Under the pieces are notes generated by a model. The model was not told the DNA's origin. It was given only the letters and a program-made list of their open reading frames with translations, and did no database searches. A stretch of DNA of 64,000 nt from Bradyrhizobium sp. CCBAU 53421 (lineage in GTDB: Bacteria; Pseudomonadota; Alphaproteobacteria; Rhizobiales; Xanthobacteraceae): assembly GCF_015291625.1 (NCBI RefSeq), contig NZ_CP030047.1, positions 3,472,001-3,536,000 of the forward strand. Reading direction: 5' to 3'. A program made the position numbers and the translations under genes. This document shows, piece after piece, positions 1 to 9,215 of this stretch; position 1 is the first letter of the stretch; each line of letters opens with the position of its first letter.

Positions 1-43
1 CATCAATCGGGCCAGCGCTTGAGACAAGCGCGGAACGCAGTCG

Positions 44-1504
44 GTGTTTTCGAAGCTGTTTCGGTCGGTTCGCTCCACGCTGGGGGGCTCGCGCTTTCCC
101 AGGCTCTCCGAGTTTGCGCGAAAGAACCATAATTTTGGCGCAGCTGTCTCCGCGCTTTCTCCGGTACAGCAGCGAAGGCGCATAGATCAGGCGATTATCG
201 AGAATCTGAACCGGGTTGCTACCGAGCGCGATTATGAGCTCCTCACCTCACTGCTGGATGCGCTGCGACCATTTCTGAATCCCGATCGATCCCCAGACGC
301 TCGCGACTTCTGGGAGGCTCTGGTGGCCGATTGTCGTGCGATCGGTGGCGATCGATTGCTGCGGGGCGAGATGAACTCGCTTTGGGGCGTCACGCCGATC
401 GTCAATTTGAGCGCGGGCGTTGCGGCAGATCGCGCCTTGGGCGTGAACGCCAGCTCGCTGGTGTTCACGACCTACCATACGTCATCGAACTTTGATTTCG
501 TATGCTCGGAACTTCAAGCGCGCCTCGTCGCCGAGCGCGGCGAGGATTGGTTCCTGTTTCGATGGCTCATGCTGATCTGGGCCATTGCCAACTTCGATTT
601 CATTCACCTCTACAATGATCGCGGCATCATCGAACCAGCCGGTGGCTATGGCAGTCCCCGCTTCGGAATCGCGGTGCGCGAGATGGAAATCTATCGCCAG
701 GCCGGGAAGCGGCTCTATACCTACGCCTACGGTGCCGACCACAGAACGCGCGAGAAAAACATGGCGCTTGGAAAGTGGAACTTCTGCTCCGAATGTCCTG
801 ATCCAGGTGTCTATTGTGTCTGCGACGATGCCGGCGGCGCCGCCATGTTGCGTGTCATCAGGGAGTACTCGACGGCCGTGGTTGCGCACGGGCTGGCCAT
901 GAAGTTGATCCCAGGCGCACGCAACGTGCCGTATCTGACGGTCGATGTTAAAAAATTCTCCCCCCGGCGATCCTGGTCCCAAACGGATGGAAAGCTGGTT
1001 GTGGGTCACTTTCCGAACCACGGCTATTTCAAGGGGACGAAATATCTGGAAGGCGCAATCCACGCCTTGCAGGCTGAAGGTCATGCAGTCGAGCTCCTGC
1101 AACTGAGCGGGAAGCCGCACCATGAAATATTGGAGGCGATGCAGACGGTCGACGTTCTTGTCGACCAGCTCATCAGCGGATCCTTCGGCTTGACTGCCGT
1201 TGAAGCGATGGCATCGGGCTGTCCCGTCATCTGCTATTTGCACGACGGCGTAGCGGTCGCCGATCGCGAAGCCTGTCCGGTCATTGAGGCAAATCCGGAT
1301 ACCATCAAGGAAGTCCTGCATCAGTTCATTGTGGACCGCACACGGCTTTCGAGGGCGGGAGCCGCGGGCCCTGAATATGTCCGGAAGAACTACTCGGTAG
1401 AGGCGCTCGGTGCGCATTTGGCTGATCTATATGTGGCGACCGCAGATTTGTCGAAGCCGCTGAAAGCAACACTTGCCGAACGCGCGAAGGCGCTGAATTC
1501 GTGA
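44..1504 (+). CDS. GT-B glycosyltransferase with Cys cluster (copy A1)
   Basis: A 486-residue cytoplasmic glycosyltransferase of GT4-like (GT-B) character, presumed to transfer a sugar onto a surface polysaccharide. The acceptor and donor are unknown. The C-terminal half carries a nucleotide-sugar-site motif (VDQLISGSFGLTAVEAMASG, residues about 373-392). Residues 223-260 hold a conserved block YAYGADHRTR followed by a cysteine cluster C248-x2-C251-x6-C258-x-C260. It is a clear paralogue of the gene at 4991, sharing LWGVTPI, the YAYGAD block, GKWNFC and the Cys spacing. The start is GTG at 44; an in-frame TGA at 20-22 rules out an earlier one. It is first in a tight run of same-strand glycosyltransferase genes. 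Family assignment is sound, specificity is not. Confidence 0.85.
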   Translation: MFSKLFRSVRSTLGGSRFPRLSEFARKNHNFGAAVSALSPVQQRRRIDQAIIENLNRVATERDYELLTSLLDALRPFLNPDRSPDARDFWEALVADCRAIGGDRLLRGEMNSLWGVTPIVNLSAGVAADRALGVNASSLVFTTYHTSSNFDFVCSELQARLVAERGEDWFLFRWLMLIWAIANFDFIHLYNDRGIIEPAGGYGSPRFGIAVREMEIYRQAGKRLYTYAYGADHRTREKNMALGKWNFCSECPDPGVYCVCDDAGGAAMLRVIREYSTAVVAHGLAMKLIPGARNVPYLTVDVKKFSPRRSWSQTDGKLVVGHFPNHGYFKGTKYLEGAIHALQAEGHAVELLQLSGKPHHEILEAMQTVDVLVDQLISGSFGLTAVEAMASGCPVICYLHDGVAVADREACPVIEANPDTIKEVLHQFIVDRTRLSRAGAAGPEYVRKNYSVEALGAHLADLYVATADLSKPLKATLAERAKALNS

Positions 1505-1582
1505 TGTCGTCAAACCGATCCTTGCTCGAAAATTCGAACTGGCCTTGCAGGCCCGTAACCACTGCGCGGGGCGCCTGAACCA

Positions 1583-3529
1583 GTGTCAATTCCCTACGTC
1601 GAAGCCGGCCTCGCGAGCCATTTGAATCAAAGCGACTCGACGCAGGCGATTGAGGCGGAAAACGCACGCGCGTTGCGCTTGATCGACGACTTTCAGCAAA
1701 GAATGGGCCGGCCGCTTCGGGTTCTTCACATCGGGAACATAGCAAACAATGCCTACAACAACGCCCGCATTCAGCGGAAGCTGGGCATCGAGGCAGACGT
1801 GCTATGCTACAATTACTACCACATCATGGGATGCCCTGAGTGGGAGGATGGCGCGCTGCAAGGGGGATCCTCGGCGCTTGGACAGGATCACTTCAGGCCG
1901 GATTGGTGGGCGACAAGTCTGAAGGGATGGAAGCGGCCACGTTGGTTTGTTCAGGGGCCATCCGCGCTCTGCATTGAATATCTTCGCGCCAAGAACGCGG
2001 GTTGGAGAAGCACGGCATATTTGAAGTGGTTGGAACTGGAGTTGACCGCTCTTCAGGACGCTCGTTCCGGCGACAGCAAGGGCTTCCTCGCCAAATATGT
2101 TCCTCCGCATCTGAGATTCCTGCTCTGGCTGAGCGGGCCGGGTCGGTCATGGTATGGCAACAGGCAACCGCTTAGCCTGTACAGAATATGGCTTGGAACG
2201 TTCGTCGCAAACGGCGTGCTCGGGCGTGAATCCAGCACAGGTCAATTCGAGACGAATTGGCTGGACAGAGTCTCGGCTGCTGCATGGTTGAAGATTGCGC
2301 GCCGGGGTCCGCAAGCCGATGCGGAGGCTCGCTCCGCACTCGGTGCGTTACGGGAGGATGTTCGCTGGCTACGCACCGGCGGAATTCGGGAAAGATCGTC
2401 TTCGCTTGCCCGCTCGCTGACCCACAGCTTCCTTGCGCTCGTGGAGCGCGTCATGCTCAGGTTCATTCCGGTCTCGGAAACCGGCTGCGTTGCGCGATCG
2501 ATGTCGGATCCCGTCACGCGAGCAAAGGAAATCGAGACGCTGCTGGACGAGATCAGGAGCGACCCTGCCGAGCTCGATGGTCAGTCACTCAGCTATCGTG
2601 AGGAATATGTAACGAAACATCCAAGACCCTTCGAAGACGTCCTTCTGTACTATGACGTCATCCAGGGATATGCGATCGACGGCCTGATCCCGATGATGAA
2701 CGGTGTCAAGAATTTCTGCTGCTACGAGCACGGAACGCTGCGCGAAATCCCGTTCGAGAACAATCTGACCGGGTTGATCTGTCGGATCTCGTTTCAGCGC
2801 GCGCCCGCAGTGTTCGTCACAAATTCGGACGTCTTGCCTTCGGTCGAGCGATTGGGACTGAAGCAGGATAGGGTATTCTATCTCCCGCACGCGTTTGATA
2901 ATCACAAGCTGCGCGCATTCCGCGACGCGCACCCGGAATTAAGTCCCCCGGCAGGCGGGCCTGTCATTTTCTTCAGTCCCTCTCGTCACCACTGGAAGCG
3001 CGGAAATTCATCCTGGCTGAAGGGCAACGACGTGATCATCCGCGCCGCGGCCGAAGTCGCGCGCGAAACGAGAAGCTTCAAGCTCGTATTCGTCGAATGG
3101 GGCCAGGAGGTCGCGGACAGCAAGGACTTGATCGAGGAATTAGGCCTGTCCGATCTGGTTGAATGGGTCCCGACTATGTCCAAACGCGAGCTGTGGCAGC
3201 GCTACTGCGTCTCGCATGCGGTGGTTGACCAGTTCATTGTCCCAGCTCTCGGCGGTGTCGGGTTCGAGACAATGGCGTTGGGCGTCCGGTTGATTTCAGC
3301 CATCGACCAGCAACAGACGGCCACGTTTTTCGGTCGGGAGCCGCCGTTGCTCGCGGCCGGTAACGTCGCTGAATGCGCTACGCGAATGCGGGAAGTCATC
3401 CAGGATCCTCTTGATACCCGAGGCCGAGGCCAGGCTGCTTCTCAATGGATGTCGACCTTCCATTCCGCGGAAAGAATTGTCGCTCTCCAGTGCAAAGCGT
3501 ATAACAATTTGCTGGTAGGGCAGTGGTGA
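1583..3529 (+). CDS. Glycosyltransferase family protein (copy B1, long form)
   Basis: A 648-residue protein with a GT-B-like C-terminal half (HAVVDQFIVPALGGVGFETMALG near the end) and an N-terminal block LRVLHIGNIANNAYNNARIQ (about residues 45-64). The same block opens the shorter paralogue at 6471. Both also share YEHGTLR-IPF and a QGYAIDG/QAYATDG segment. This copy is about 130 residues longer, with extra sequence mainly around residues 170-320. The start is a GTG at 1583, about 80 bases after A1. It probably acts with A1, since the A-B gene pair is repeated downstream as A2-B2. Role inferred: sugar transfer in surface polysaccharide assembly. Substrate unknown. Confidence 0.8.
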   Translation: MSIPYVEAGLASHLNQSDSTQAIEAENARALRLIDDFQQRMGRPLRVLHIGNIANNAYNNARIQRKLGIEADVLCYNYYHIMGCPEWEDGALQGGSSALGQDHFRPDWWATSLKGWKRPRWFVQGPSALCIEYLRAKNAGWRSTAYLKWLELELTALQDARSGDSKGFLAKYVPPHLRFLLWLSGPGRSWYGNRQPLSLYRIWLGTFVANGVLGRESSTGQFETNWLDRVSAAAWLKIARRGPQADAEARSALGALREDVRWLRTGGIRERSSSLARSLTHSFLALVERVMLRFIPVSETGCVARSMSDPVTRAKEIETLLDEIRSDPAELDGQSLSYREEYVTKHPRPFEDVLLYYDVIQGYAIDGLIPMMNGVKNFCCYEHGTLREIPFENNLTGLICRISFQRAPAVFVTNSDVLPSVERLGLKQDRVFYLPHAFDNHKLRAFRDAHPELSPPAGGPVIFFSPSRHHWKRGNSSWLKGNDVIIRAAAEVARETRSFKLVFVEWGQEVADSKDLIEELGLSDLVEWVPTMSKRELWQRYCVSHAVVDQFIVPALGGVGFETMALGVRLISAIDQQQTATFFGREPPLLAAGNVAECATRMREVIQDPLDTRGRGQAASQWMSTFHSAERIVALQCKAYNNLLVGQW

Positions 3530-3578
3530 TGGCGTTTCCCGCGACGCCGATGCTGATTTCTTAGAGTTGTCACAAACG

Positions 3579-4994
3579 ATGCTTAAGCAGATCTCATCCT
3601 TCATCAAGCAGTATCCGCCTGTTTTTCGCGCGTTGCGGCCGGTATTCTATTTCGCTTTCGGCCGGTGGAATGCGTTCACCTCGGAGCTTGTGATTCGTCG
3701 CGCGCGGTTCGTGCAGGCTCGAATCCCGAAGATGTCCGCTGCGGCTGATGCTACGTCGCGAAACAGACAGATCGGCAGATCTGCGTCTGGTCGCGACGTG
3801 GTAATGCTTGTCGTCTCCGATCTGCGCGTGGACCCGAGAGTCGAGAGAGAAGCGCGTGCACTTGGCGCCGCCGGCTACGATGTGACGGTGATCTGTCCCG
3901 AGCCCACCAAGGGTGCAGGGGCAACCTTCAATCTAGATTGGGGACCGCGCGTTCATGTTCAGCACGCCGACTGGACGGCGGCGACGTTCATGAGCGAGCA
4001 GCCGGGTTACCTTGCGGAACAGCTATACCTGGAGGCGGTGAAGCGGAAGCCGTTTGCGTTCCATGCGCATGATCTCTCCACGGCCTATGCTGCGATGGCC
4101 GCCGCAAAGTACCGAGGCGCGCACCTTGTGGTCGACTTCCACGAGTGGTTCTCGGAAAATGTTCATTGGAACACGAAGCAGTCCGCCTGGGCGCCGTACC
4201 CCGCCGAGTGGAAGCGGGCGCTTCAGGAGCTGGAAGTTCGTTGTCTTAACGAGGCGTCAGCCACGATCACTGTGTGTGACTCAATTGCGGATGCAATGGA
4301 GGACGAACTCGGCGGTAGCCGTCCCGTCGTGGTCCGCAACATTCCCGATATCGCGGTCACGCCGTCGCGCGAGTATCCGCCGCTGAAGCAGCAACTGGGG
4401 TTGCCGGAATCGACGTTCGTTCTGCTGTGGCAGGGCGGGACCGGCCCGACGCGCCTGATCGAGCCGATCATTGAAGCGCTTGCATATGCCCCTGATAGTA
4501 CTTTCGTCATTCGGGGTCCTTCTCTCGATCTGTTCGGGCCCAACTATCTGGCATTGGCGCAGCGCATCGGCGTGGAGGGCAGGGTCGTGCTTATTCCGCC
4601 GGTCCCGTCGAAGGACGTTGTCGCGGCCGCCCGAGGGGCGGATGCCGGAATCTGGACGTTGCCGGCCTTGTGCCGCAACTTCACCTTCGCGCTCCCCAAC
4701 AAGATCTTTGAATATCTGGCGGCCGATCTTCCCGTCCTCGTTGCGCACTACCCTGAGGCGAAGCGTCTTGTCGTCGAGAATGAGGTTGGATTGACATTCG
4801 ATCCCTACGATCCGCGTTCCATTGCGGAATCGATCAACCGCATGGTCCAGGACAAGCAGCTCCGGGCGGCCTTCGCCGCCAGCACGCGGAAGACCCTCGC
4901 CAAGCTGGATGCAAAGTCGGAGTGGCGGAAGGTCGTTTCGCTCTACGATAGCCTGTCTCCAAGAAAGCCGCCGCAACGCGGATCCGCGCAATGA
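3579..4994 (+). CDS. Glycosyltransferase family 4 protein (C)
   Basis: A retaining GT-B glycosyltransferase of about 471 residues. The N-terminal Rossmann half contains VVMLVVSDLRVDPRVEREARAL and GYDVTVICPEP, typical of GT4 enzymes. The C-terminal half contains ALPNKIFEYLAADLPVLV, the GT4 acceptor/donor loop with the conserved Glu. I chose the ATG at 3579; an in-frame TTG lies at 3567, and neither has a convincing ribosome binding site. Its stop overlaps the next start by 4 bases (ATGA), so it is translationally coupled to A2. It sits between the two copies of the duplicated A-B pair and is not itself related closely to either. The sugar transferred cannot be told from sequence. Confidence 0.85.
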   Translation: MLKQISSFIKQYPPVFRALRPVFYFAFGRWNAFTSELVIRRARFVQARIPKMSAAADATSRNRQIGRSASGRDVVMLVVSDLRVDPRVEREARALGAAGYDVTVICPEPTKGAGATFNLDWGPRVHVQHADWTAATFMSEQPGYLAEQLYLEAVKRKPFAFHAHDLSTAYAAMAAAKYRGAHLVVDFHEWFSENVHWNTKQSAWAPYPAEWKRALQELEVRCLNEASATITVCDSIADAMEDELGGSRPVVVRNIPDIAVTPSREYPPLKQQLGLPESTFVLLWQGGTGPTRLIEPIIEALAYAPDSTFVIRGPSLDLFGPNYLALAQRIGVEGRVVLIPPVPSKDVVAAARGADAGIWTLPALCRNFTFALPNKIFEYLAADLPVLVAHYPEAKRLVVENEVGLTFDPYDPRSIAESINRMVQDKQLRAAFAASTRKTLAKLDAKSEWRKVVSLYDSLSPRKPPQRGSAQ

Positions 4995-6445
4995 GAGATC
5001 GACTGAGATCGCTCGCGCGGCTTGTGTTGCCGCGGAGCGTTCGAGAGTGGATGCTCACGAGCTGGTCGATCGCGAGGTCGCCGGGATGGGGGACAATCGT
5101 CCGCCGCAAGCTGCGGGCGCTGCCGCGAAAGCTTCTGGGTTTGGCCGCTGCTGCGCTTTCGATTGCTATTCTGAAACTTGCGGTTTGCGTCGCTCCGGCG
5201 GTTGGAGCCGTGCGATTGCGGCGCGGACCGCTGAGGACGTTGTGGGGCGTAACGCCGATCCTGACGCTGCAGCTCAAGGCCAGGGCAGATCGGGCGCTTG
5301 GCTTTCAATCGACCTCTCTTGTCTACGTCACCTACGTCGTGACGTCCCGCTTCGATCTGAATCTCCAACGGCCTTACTTTCTGGCGCTCAAGTCTGGTCT
5401 TGGGCTCGCGTTCCAGCGTTTGGTGCTCGCATGGGCTCTGGTTCGGTACGATGTATTTCATTTCTTCGCCGACCGCGGCTTGCTCGATTCGGCGGAGCGT
5501 TTGCAGATCAATTTCGAGGAGCTTGCCGCTCTGCGCCGGGCCGGCAAGCGGGTCTACATTTACGCGTATGGTGCCGACGTTCGTACCAGGCTAGCGACCC
5601 TGGCCCTCGGCAAGTGGAATTTCTGCGTCGACTGCACGGAGCCGCCCAAATATTGCACGTGTCACGATGCAGAGGCGCAACGCTATGTTTCCGAATTGAC
5701 CAAGTCCGCAACGGCTCTCGTGTCGCTCGGCGACATGCTGACCTACATGCCCACGGCAAAGCATATCAACTACTGGCCGTTGGATCTGGATCGGTTCAAT
5801 GCGGTTTTCCCGGATACGCCGCCGTCCGGTCCCCTTCGCATCGCTCACGCGCCAAATCACACGCACTTCAAGGGCTCGAAGTACCTGGAGCGAACGATCG
5901 ACAGGCTGAAGGGGCAGGGATACGACATCGAATATTGCAAGATACAAGGCGTTCCCAACAGCGAGGTTCTCGCGCTGTTCGCACAATCCGACATCGTGGC
6001 CGATCAGTTCATCGGCGGGGCTTACGGCTACACCGCGCTCGAGGCGATGGCGCTCGGCAAGCCGGTCTTGAGCTTCGTGAGAAGTCCGGATCTGGTCGAA
6101 GCGCCGGAGGAATGCCCGATCATCAACGCAACACCGGATGAGCTTGAGCAGGCATTGCTGTGGGTCATCCGCAATCGGGATAGCCTTCGCACTATCGGCG
6201 AGCAGGGCCGGCGCTATGTCGAGCGTTGGCACGGCATATCGGCAATCGCGGCCCGGCTCGGACAGCTATATCGAGACACTGCAGACTTTCCGCCTCATAT
6301 CGTCGATCGCATTCGGAGCCAGCAGGAGCAGGAGGACGCCCGCCGCAACGCCATTCTCCCCGTGAGGAATTGGCAGCATCCTTTCCAGATCGCGATGCAG
6401 CCTGCTTCGGAAAGTCTCAGCGCGCTCGCCGGGACGACTCCCTGA
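4991..6445 (+). CDS. GT-B glycosyltransferase with Cys cluster (copy A2)
   Basis: A 484-residue paralogue of the first gene in the window. Shared landmarks are TLWGVTPI (residues 83-90), KRVYIYAYGADVRTR (186-200), GKWNFC and a cysteine cluster with identical spacing, C212-x2-C215-x6-C222-x-C224. The donor-site segment is ADQFIGGAYGYTALEAMALGKP (337-358). Residues about 44-75 are hydrophobic and may attach the protein to the membrane. The ATG overlaps the stop of gene C by 4 bases. The matched Cys spacing in diverged copies argues for a structural metal site, unusual in this fold. Function inferred as glycosyl transfer in polysaccharide assembly. Confidence 0.84.
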   Translation: MRDRLRSLARLVLPRSVREWMLTSWSIARSPGWGTIVRRKLRALPRKLLGLAAAALSIAILKLAVCVAPAVGAVRLRRGPLRTLWGVTPILTLQLKARADRALGFQSTSLVYVTYVVTSRFDLNLQRPYFLALKSGLGLAFQRLVLAWALVRYDVFHFFADRGLLDSAERLQINFEELAALRRAGKRVYIYAYGADVRTRLATLALGKWNFCVDCTEPPKYCTCHDAEAQRYVSELTKSATALVSLGDMLTYMPTAKHINYWPLDLDRFNAVFPDTPPSGPLRIAHAPNHTHFKGSKYLERTIDRLKGQGYDIEYCKIQGVPNSEVLALFAQSDIVADQFIGGAYGYTALEAMALGKPVLSFVRSPDLVEAPEECPIINATPDELEQALLWVIRNRDSLRTIGEQGRRYVERWHGISAIAARLGQLYRDTADFPPHIVDRIRSQQEQEDARRNAILPVRNWQHPFQIAMQPASESLSALAGTTP

Positions 6446-6470
6446 TGACCGGACTGCAAGGGCATCTTCC

Positions 6471-8018
6471 GTGACATCGGTCGACATCTCAGGCGTGATC
6501 GCGCGCTCGCCGCAGCCACAGGGGCTGGATTGGCATCGGCGTTTCCGGGAACAGCATGGGCGGGCGCTGCGCGTGCTGCACCTCGGCAACATCGCGAACA
6601 ACGCGTTCAACAATGCCAGGATCCAGCGCCAGCACGGCATCGACGCTTACGTCATCGCCTACGAGAACTACCACATCATGGCCTCCCCGGAATGGGAGGA
6701 GGCGACGTTTGAGGGAGACCTCGGAGATCCGTTCTTTCCGGATTGGACCGGGGTCGATCTCGGAGGTTACCAGCGGCCGGGATGGTTTGCCTCCGGACCG
6801 CTGAATCTGTGCTGCGCCATGATCGGTGCTGAGGTTGGCGGGCGGCTGGATCTGGCCGATGAATTTCGACGCTCACTGGATCGAGCCCGGCAGTCGGTAT
6901 GTTCGCAGCGGGCGTCCGCCCGCGTGATCCGCCTCGGCCAGAAGATAAAACGGAGGATTCGCCGATCCCCCGCAATGGCGCACGACATCTTCATGCGCCG
7001 CGTTCTGTCGAAGGATGATCCGGAGCAGAAGCGGCTTGTTGATGTCTGGCGGCAAGGGAGTGCGCCAGGTTCTCCGCCAAGCGCCGCAGACTTCGGCAGC
7101 TACCGGGCACGGCTCGCGCCGCTTTTGAGCCTGCTGGATCGGTTTGACGTCATCCAGGCCTACGCAACCGACGGTGCCTGGCCGCTGCTCGCCCGGCGCT
7201 CCTATTTCGCATATGAGCATGGAACGTTGCGAGCAATTCCGTTTCAGGACGATGGCCTCGGGCGGCTCACCGCCACCGTGTTCCTCGGAGCCGACCATGT
7301 CTTTGTCACCAACATCGATTGCGTGCCTGCCGCACGGCGGCTTGGGGTGCTGCCGGATCGGATCACTCCGCTTCCGCATGCGTTCGACGATGCCAAGCTC
7401 GTCGAATTCGGGGCCAGGAATAGCGCGATAAGGCCGCCCGACGACCAGGTCGTTGTCTTTCATCCGACCCGCCACGACTGGCGGGACTCGGACCCCAGCC
7501 TGGTGAAGGGCAATGACCGGCTGATCCGGGCCTTTGCAAGCGTTGCGCAGCAAGCGCCTGCGCTGCGGCTTGCGATGATCGCCTGGGGACGCGACCTTGA
7601 CGCCTCGCGGGAGCTCATACGAAGCCTGGGTCTCGACGACAAGGTGCAGTGGCTCGCGCCGATGCGCAAACCGGAATTGTGGAGGACGTATCTCCGCAGC
7701 CACGCTGTGCTGGATCAGTTCGTTCTTCCATCATTCGGTGGAATTACCTTTGAGGCGCTGGCGCTTGGCAGGCGCGTCATCACGAACGTGGATTCGGGTA
7801 TGGCCAAGGAATTCTTTTCCGAAGCGCCTCCCATCCTGTCGGCGTCGACCGAGAGTGAGATCGCCGAGGCGCTTCGCAGGATCGTCGCGGATCAGGACGA
7901 CCGACATGGGATCGGTGCTGCCGGAGCAGCCTGGATCCGGCAGTATCACTCCGCGGAGAGAATCGTCGAGTTGCAGTTGGCGGCGTATCGACGGCAGATC
8001 GAAGCTGTTCGCGCCTGA
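6471..8018 (+). CDS. Glycosyltransferase family protein (copy B2, short form)
   Basis: A 515-residue paralogue of the gene at 1583. It shares LRVLHLGNIANNAFNNARIQ (about residues 33-52), the ENYHIM-SPEWEE block, YEHGTLRAIPF, HDWRDSDPSLVKGND (compare HHWKRGNSSWLKGND in B1) and a C-terminal DQFVLPSFGGITFEALALGRR donor-site segment. It lacks the roughly 130-residue central extension of B1. GTG start at 6471, 25 bases after A2, so A2-B2 reproduces the A1-B1 arrangement. GT-B fold is inferred from the C-terminal motif. Donor and acceptor are unknown. Confidence 0.8.
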   Translation: MTSVDISGVIARSPQPQGLDWHRRFREQHGRALRVLHLGNIANNAFNNARIQRQHGIDAYVIAYENYHIMASPEWEEATFEGDLGDPFFPDWTGVDLGGYQRPGWFASGPLNLCCAMIGAEVGGRLDLADEFRRSLDRARQSVCSQRASARVIRLGQKIKRRIRRSPAMAHDIFMRRVLSKDDPEQKRLVDVWRQGSAPGSPPSAADFGSYRARLAPLLSLLDRFDVIQAYATDGAWPLLARRSYFAYEHGTLRAIPFQDDGLGRLTATVFLGADHVFVTNIDCVPAARRLGVLPDRITPLPHAFDDAKLVEFGARNSAIRPPDDQVVVFHPTRHDWRDSDPSLVKGNDRLIRAFASVAQQAPALRLAMIAWGRDLDASRELIRSLGLDDKVQWLAPMRKPELWRTYLRSHAVLDQFVLPSFGGITFEALALGRRVITNVDSGMAKEFFSEAPPILSASTESEIAEALRRIVADQDDRHGIGAAGAAWIRQYHSAERIVELQLAAYRRQIEAVRA

Positions 8019-8075
8019 TCCATCACAGTGATACATGACAGCGACGCGCACAGATCGTCACATTTGCTCAGCAAG

Positions 8076-9209
8076 ATGAAAATCCTTCACGGCCCCTTCA
8101 ATATCGGCAATCAGCCCTGGTCGCTCTCGCGTGCCGAGCGCAGGCGCGGAAACACGAGCGACCTGGTCGTTCGAAGCGGGACCTGGTTTCGGTACCCGGC
8201 CGACAAGGTTCTGTACGACGACACGGCGACCGACTTTCAGAAAGTGGCCCGAAGCGCGTGGTTCGGATTATCGGCGCTGCTGCGCTATGACGTGCTGCAC
8301 TACTATTTTGGAACGACGTTCCTGTATCCAGGCTATGCGTTCGAGGGCGTAGGCCGGATGGGGCCGCTGCTCAATCGGCTCGTGACCATCGATCTCCAAC
8401 TTGCCAAGGGATTGGGCAAGAAGAGGTTCATGACCCTGCAGGGATGCGACGCGCGGCTGGCGGGCGAGGGCAACCGGCGAAACCAGTGGACCATGTGCGC
8501 CAGCGGGCGCTGCTCCGCCTATGAAGCCTGCGTCAATTCGCTGGATGCGCGCCGGTCCCGCCTGATCGATCGCGTGCTTCCGCTGTTTGACCGCGTGTTC
8601 TACCTCAATCCGGAATTGGGGCACGTCGTTCCGGGAGGGCAGTTCCTGCCTTACGCCAATGTAGAGATCGGTCATTTCACGCCCGAGTATCCCCGTGCTG
8701 AAGGCAAGCCGAGAATTGTCCACGCGCCGAGCGATCCGAGTATCAAGGGCACGCAGATGATCCTCGATGCGCTGGAGCGCCTGAAGTCCCGGTTCGACTT
8801 CGAACTGATCCTGGTTGAAAAGAAAACGCATGAGGAGGCGATGGCCATCTACAGGTCCGCCGATCTTGCCATTGACCAGGTGCTTGCAGGTTGGTACGGC
8901 GGCTTTGCCGTCGAGATGATGGCGATGGGAAAGCCGGTGGTGTGCTATGTCAGGGAAAACGACCTGCAGTTCATCCCGCCGGCCATGCGGGATGATCTTG
9001 CGATCCTGAACGTCGATCCCGGACGGCTCACGGAAGATCTTGCGGCCATTCTCGAGCGTCGCGCCGAATGGACGGAGCTTGGGAAGCGGGCTCGCCGCTA
9101 TGTCGAGCGATGGCATGATCCTGATCATATTGCCGGGGCGATGATTGCGGCCTATCGCAGCCCCGACAGCAAGTTCGTGCTGGCGCCCGCCGGCACCGAG
9201 GTCGAGTAG
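8076..9209 (+). CDS. GT-B glycosyltransferase (D)
   Basis: A 377-residue glycosyltransferase. The reading frame opens at a GTG at 8028, but MKILHGPFNIGNQPWSLSRAER from the ATG at 8076 looks like a genuine GT-B N-terminus, so I place the start there. The C-terminal half has HAPSDPSIKGT and DQVLAGWYGGFAVEMMAMGKP, comparable with the A genes. At the position matching the A-gene cysteine cluster it has FMTLQGCDARLA followed by C141, C146 and C152, so a Cys-rich insert recurs with different spacing. It is last of the glycosyltransferase run and directly precedes asnB. Specificity unknown. Confidence 0.83.
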   Translation: MKILHGPFNIGNQPWSLSRAERRRGNTSDLVVRSGTWFRYPADKVLYDDTATDFQKVARSAWFGLSALLRYDVLHYYFGTTFLYPGYAFEGVGRMGPLLNRLVTIDLQLAKGLGKKRFMTLQGCDARLAGEGNRRNQWTMCASGRCSAYEACVNSLDARRSRLIDRVLPLFDRVFYLNPELGHVVPGGQFLPYANVEIGHFTPEYPRAEGKPRIVHAPSDPSIKGTQMILDALERLKSRFDFELILVEKKTHEEAMAIYRSADLAIDQVLAGWYGGFAVEMMAMGKPVVCYVRENDLQFIPPAMRDDLAILNVDPGRLTEDLAAILERRAEWTELGKRARRYVERWHDPDHIAGAMIAAYRSPDSKFVLAPAGTEVE

Positions 9210-9215
9210 ATTCAG

